64,000 bases of DNA from Physcia stellaris (Eukaryota > Ascomycota > Lecanoromycetes > Caliciales > Physciaceae). The notes under the pieces were generated by a model. That model saw only the letters and a list, made by a program, of their open reading frames with translations. It had not been told where the DNA came from and made no database searches. The first letter of the stretch is position 1. Each line of letters opens with the position of its first letter. The DNA is taken from contig JABSSW010000062.1 in the NCBI GenBank assembly GCA_018902385.1, positions 1-64,000 on the forward strand. The letters are read 5' to 3'. A program made the position numbers and the translations under genes. Positions 61,699 to 64,000 of the stretch are shown here, in pieces.

Positions 61699-62701
61699 TC
61701 ATATATGTGACCCCGGCTCTCCGACACCTCTATTAGCCTCCACTTCATGCGTATTGTGTATAGTGTGCATCTCCTTGGGGCTGTGTTCGCCCGTTAATTC
61801 GGGTATCTCTGCCCCTTCGATTTTGTCTCCCCTCTCGTCTGAGTGCATAGGTAGTGGCGTAGCTTCTTCTGATCTTAAGTACTGTTGATGGTTCTGTGAA
61901 GAGTTTCTGTGCAAGCGAAAGGCGATAAAGGATAGGAGAGCAAGGGCAAGTGCACCGAAAGAGACACCGAATCCTATGCCGAGCTTGGCGGATCGATCTA
62001 GATGCGTGGCGGGGACTGAGGTAGCCGAAGCGGCAGACGTCGGAGCTGAGGCTGAAGAGGGTTTTGGGACGTTTGTTGGGACTGATGTGGAAGTAATCGA
62101 AGTGGAATTGATCGAAGAGGGAGAACTCGAGCTAGTCGTGGCTCGGATGCTGCTCACCACGCTCTCAGGAATGCGTGCATGCCCAAGTACTGCAAATTGT
62201 CCCAGATGGTTGTCACAACAGGTCGTATTCACATCTGCCTTGGTTCGTGCACAATAGGTTCCATCCGAGCATTGGCTAAGCTGCACAGACTCAACGCTTA
62301 CATCTAAAGATGTGCATTACTGTCAGTCATCACCTTTGGCAGCGCATAAAGATCTGACGAAAGGCGGCCTTACCATAAGCGATAGCAAGGCATGCCGGGT
62401 CCTGCCAAGTGATATCTGTGCACGAACGTCTCCAGAGGGACGAGTCGCTGTCATAAGGCCCAGCAGGCCCATTCGGGTCTGCTATACATAACGTGCTGGT
62501 CTCATTGCAGTTTTCACCGCTGTAGCAACACATACTGGCGCCCACATTGCCAAAGCAAGGCCCTCCGGCCTGGTCAAAATGACCATCTATAAAATAGCAT
62601 TTGTGATCCTTATCTGGAGGAAAGGGGGCAAAGGCAGCGGTGGAGAAAAGAGCAAGCAGGATACTGTGCAACAGTGGACTGGAATATAATCTAAATAGCA
62701 T
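61699..62701 (-). CDS. Single-pass membrane protein with Cys-rich ectodomain and Ser/Thr stalk
   Basis: Two exons on the minus strand, 62,701-62,374 and 62,303-61,699, joined over a 70-bp intron (GTAAGG...CTTTAG), predicted 310 residues. N-terminal signal LLHSILLALFSTAAFA. The ectodomain has CCYSGENC and further cysteines (C.....DITWQDPACLAIAYG, then LSQCSDGTYCAR, TTCCDN). A Ser/Thr/Pro-rich stalk (about residues 155-205) is likely O-mannosylated. One transmembrane helix, LGIGFGVSFGALALALLSFI, is followed by HR and a hydrophilic tail of about 75 residues. This is a common ascomycete architecture, reminiscent of cell-wall stress sensors (WSC/Mid2-like) by layout, but without a recognisable WSC domain. 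It probably sits in the plasma membrane. Function unknown. Confidence 0.82.
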
Positions 62702-64000
62702 TCTGAAGTGATGTTAGTAGTTAAATTTGATGGTCACGGAACGTAGCAGTAGAAATCGATGGGGCAGCCTCGATCACATTCAACCATCAAGGGGGGTGGG
62801 CGGAGACTAGGAGCGCTCGTTGCGACCTCGCTACGCCTCAGACCGGGTTTTACTGCAGTTTCTGTACCACCTGCCTTCTCTTATCAATCGATAACCTGAT
62901 TGATATGTTCTCAAGGGAAACATCCTGCTCAGCGACTTTGCTGTGCCTCTTGAGAATCCCGGCGCTGCATGACTGGTACCTAAGGAGATAATTGGGTGAG
63001 CTGACCAACGTTCCACACAGGTAATAATGCAACACGATGATGCGAGTTCGAAACGGGTCATGCATTGACGTACATACGTGCGCACCTCCGAAGCAAGAGT
63101 GGTTGGACCTGAAAGAAAGCAACCAAGTCGGCCTGCTGGACAGGGGTGCTGATGCAGGGAAGGCGTCTAGATACCCAACCGCCAGGGGAAATGCTCGAAC
63201 CTTCCACTCGATACATTGTTTGTTTCCCTTTTTCTTTTTCTTTTTCATTCTTCAAATTTTATTGTTTTTCGCTCACTCGCTTCTGAGAAATCGTTTCATG
63301 TATATATCAACTTCATAGCTCGGCCGCGTAGATAAGGAGATTGGTCGACGATGCTATTGCCCAGCAGAACTTTTTTTTGGGGGTTTTCTTGCATAGGCGA
63401 TGCTCGCTGGCCAGGCCAACCACCAAAGTCTCTAAAAGTCTCTATACAGAAGCCTTCAGAGGCATTAGCCAAACTTCTCGGAGAAGGTGTGGATGCGACC
63501 AAATCTCGAGTCATGACTCTGACAGGTCTCTGGGTACTAGCAAAAACGCTTATCTGTGGTCTGGTCGTGATCTTCTGCATTGCTGGAAGCGCAAGCGAGC
63601 TGTGAGTGAACGAGGCAAACGAGGCAAACGCGACCCCTCAATTTGTGAAGTCACTGAATGGCAGAGGAGACCTCTGTCAAGACACGATATCGGTTATTGA
63701 TGCCATTCAAATGCCCAACTTAAGATCGGGGACGTGCCTCTGGGAGGGATCAGCTTTCCTCTCCATGATCGTTCTGGTAATATTTGCGCTCAAAATTCAG
63801 GTAACCCCAGCCTTCGCGTTTCGTTGCTTCTCTACCAGTGGCTATGTGTTATTTGAGTGCCGGCTACGCCAATCCTCTGGTACCCAGCCGTCCCAAATAG
63901 AATGGTGGCGGTATGGGGTTCACCAAGGTGGTGTTCACGTCTCCGTCGATTGAACCACGAACTGGTTCCGCTACAATGCTCTGGCGCTACCAAGTCATTC
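62702..64000. other. Intergenic region, possible gene start not resolved
   Basis: A C/T-rich tract at 63,218-63,260 (TTTCTTTTTCTTTTTCATTC) looks like a promoter or leader. Plus-strand frame 63,351-63,605 ends in a hydrophobic stretch (LAKTLICGLVVIFCIAGSA), and 63,606-63,953 is open, but neither shows a domain or a splice model I trust. Confidence 0.4.

Overview
The window looks like a chromosome segment of a filamentous ascomycete (Pezizomycotina; a Dothideomycete-like fungus is my weak guess). Support comes from short GT..AG introns with CTAAC/CTAAT-like branch sites, an MFS sugar transporter, small secreted cysteine-rich proteins, an F-box gene, a fungal-specific transcription-factor relic, and Gypsy, Copia and Helitron remnants inside an extremely AT-rich block. 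There are two compartments. Positions 1-49,341 are a repeat graveyard damaged by C-to-T mutation. Positions 49,342-64,000 have normal base composition and carry genes and ordinary pseudogenes.

The AT-rich block is not random. C is almost never followed by C or T (and G almost never preceded by G or A), while CpA and especially CpG survive in large numbers. This resembles repeat-induced point mutation (RIP) but with a CpY preference instead of the classical CpA target. As a result, reading frames there encode essentially no Gly, Pro or Trp, and they stay unusually long because CAA/CAG/CGA codons are mostly spared. Under this damage several elements can still be recognised: a Helitron Rep/helicase (1-3,944, +); a possible DDE-transposase scrap (5,316-5,600, +); a gag-only LTR element (11,749-14,074); a Gypsy element on the minus strand (about 17,150-24,916) split by a tandem LTR array (19,446-22,815); a second Gypsy family (RT/RNase H at about 28,870-30,190, -); and a third Gypsy copy (about 35,550-40,620, -) lying between two LTRs at 34,586 and 41,872.

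The right edge of the block is a three-level nest. A Copia-type gag-only element (43,192-49,341) has been invaded by a zinc-finger gag-only LTR element (44,467-48,930, 5-bp target duplication TCGAA). That element was invaded in turn by a short LTR element with no recognisable coding region (45,706-47,767, duplication TCAAA). Mutation load falls with nesting depth, so the nest works as a time series. The outer element sits inside an RTA1-like membrane-protein gene: reading on the minus strand, the host frame runs from 49,674 to 49,342 and resumes in frame at 43,186 down to a stop at 43,019. The compartment border is therefore an insertion point inside one gene.

The right compartment holds, in order: the RTA1 fragment, a decayed Zn2Cys6-family transcription factor (about 50,490-51,877, +), an intact three-exon hexose-type transporter (53,353-55,176, +), a secreted protein with two copies of a Cys-rich module (55,950-56,794, +), a possible small secreted peptide gene (57,826-58,190, +), an F-box pseudogene with two frameshifts (58,373-59,425, +), and a Ser/Thr-rich single-pass membrane protein (61,699-62,701, -). 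No RNA genes or CRISPR arrays were recognised. Coordinates inside decayed elements are approximate unless fixed by a target-site duplication.
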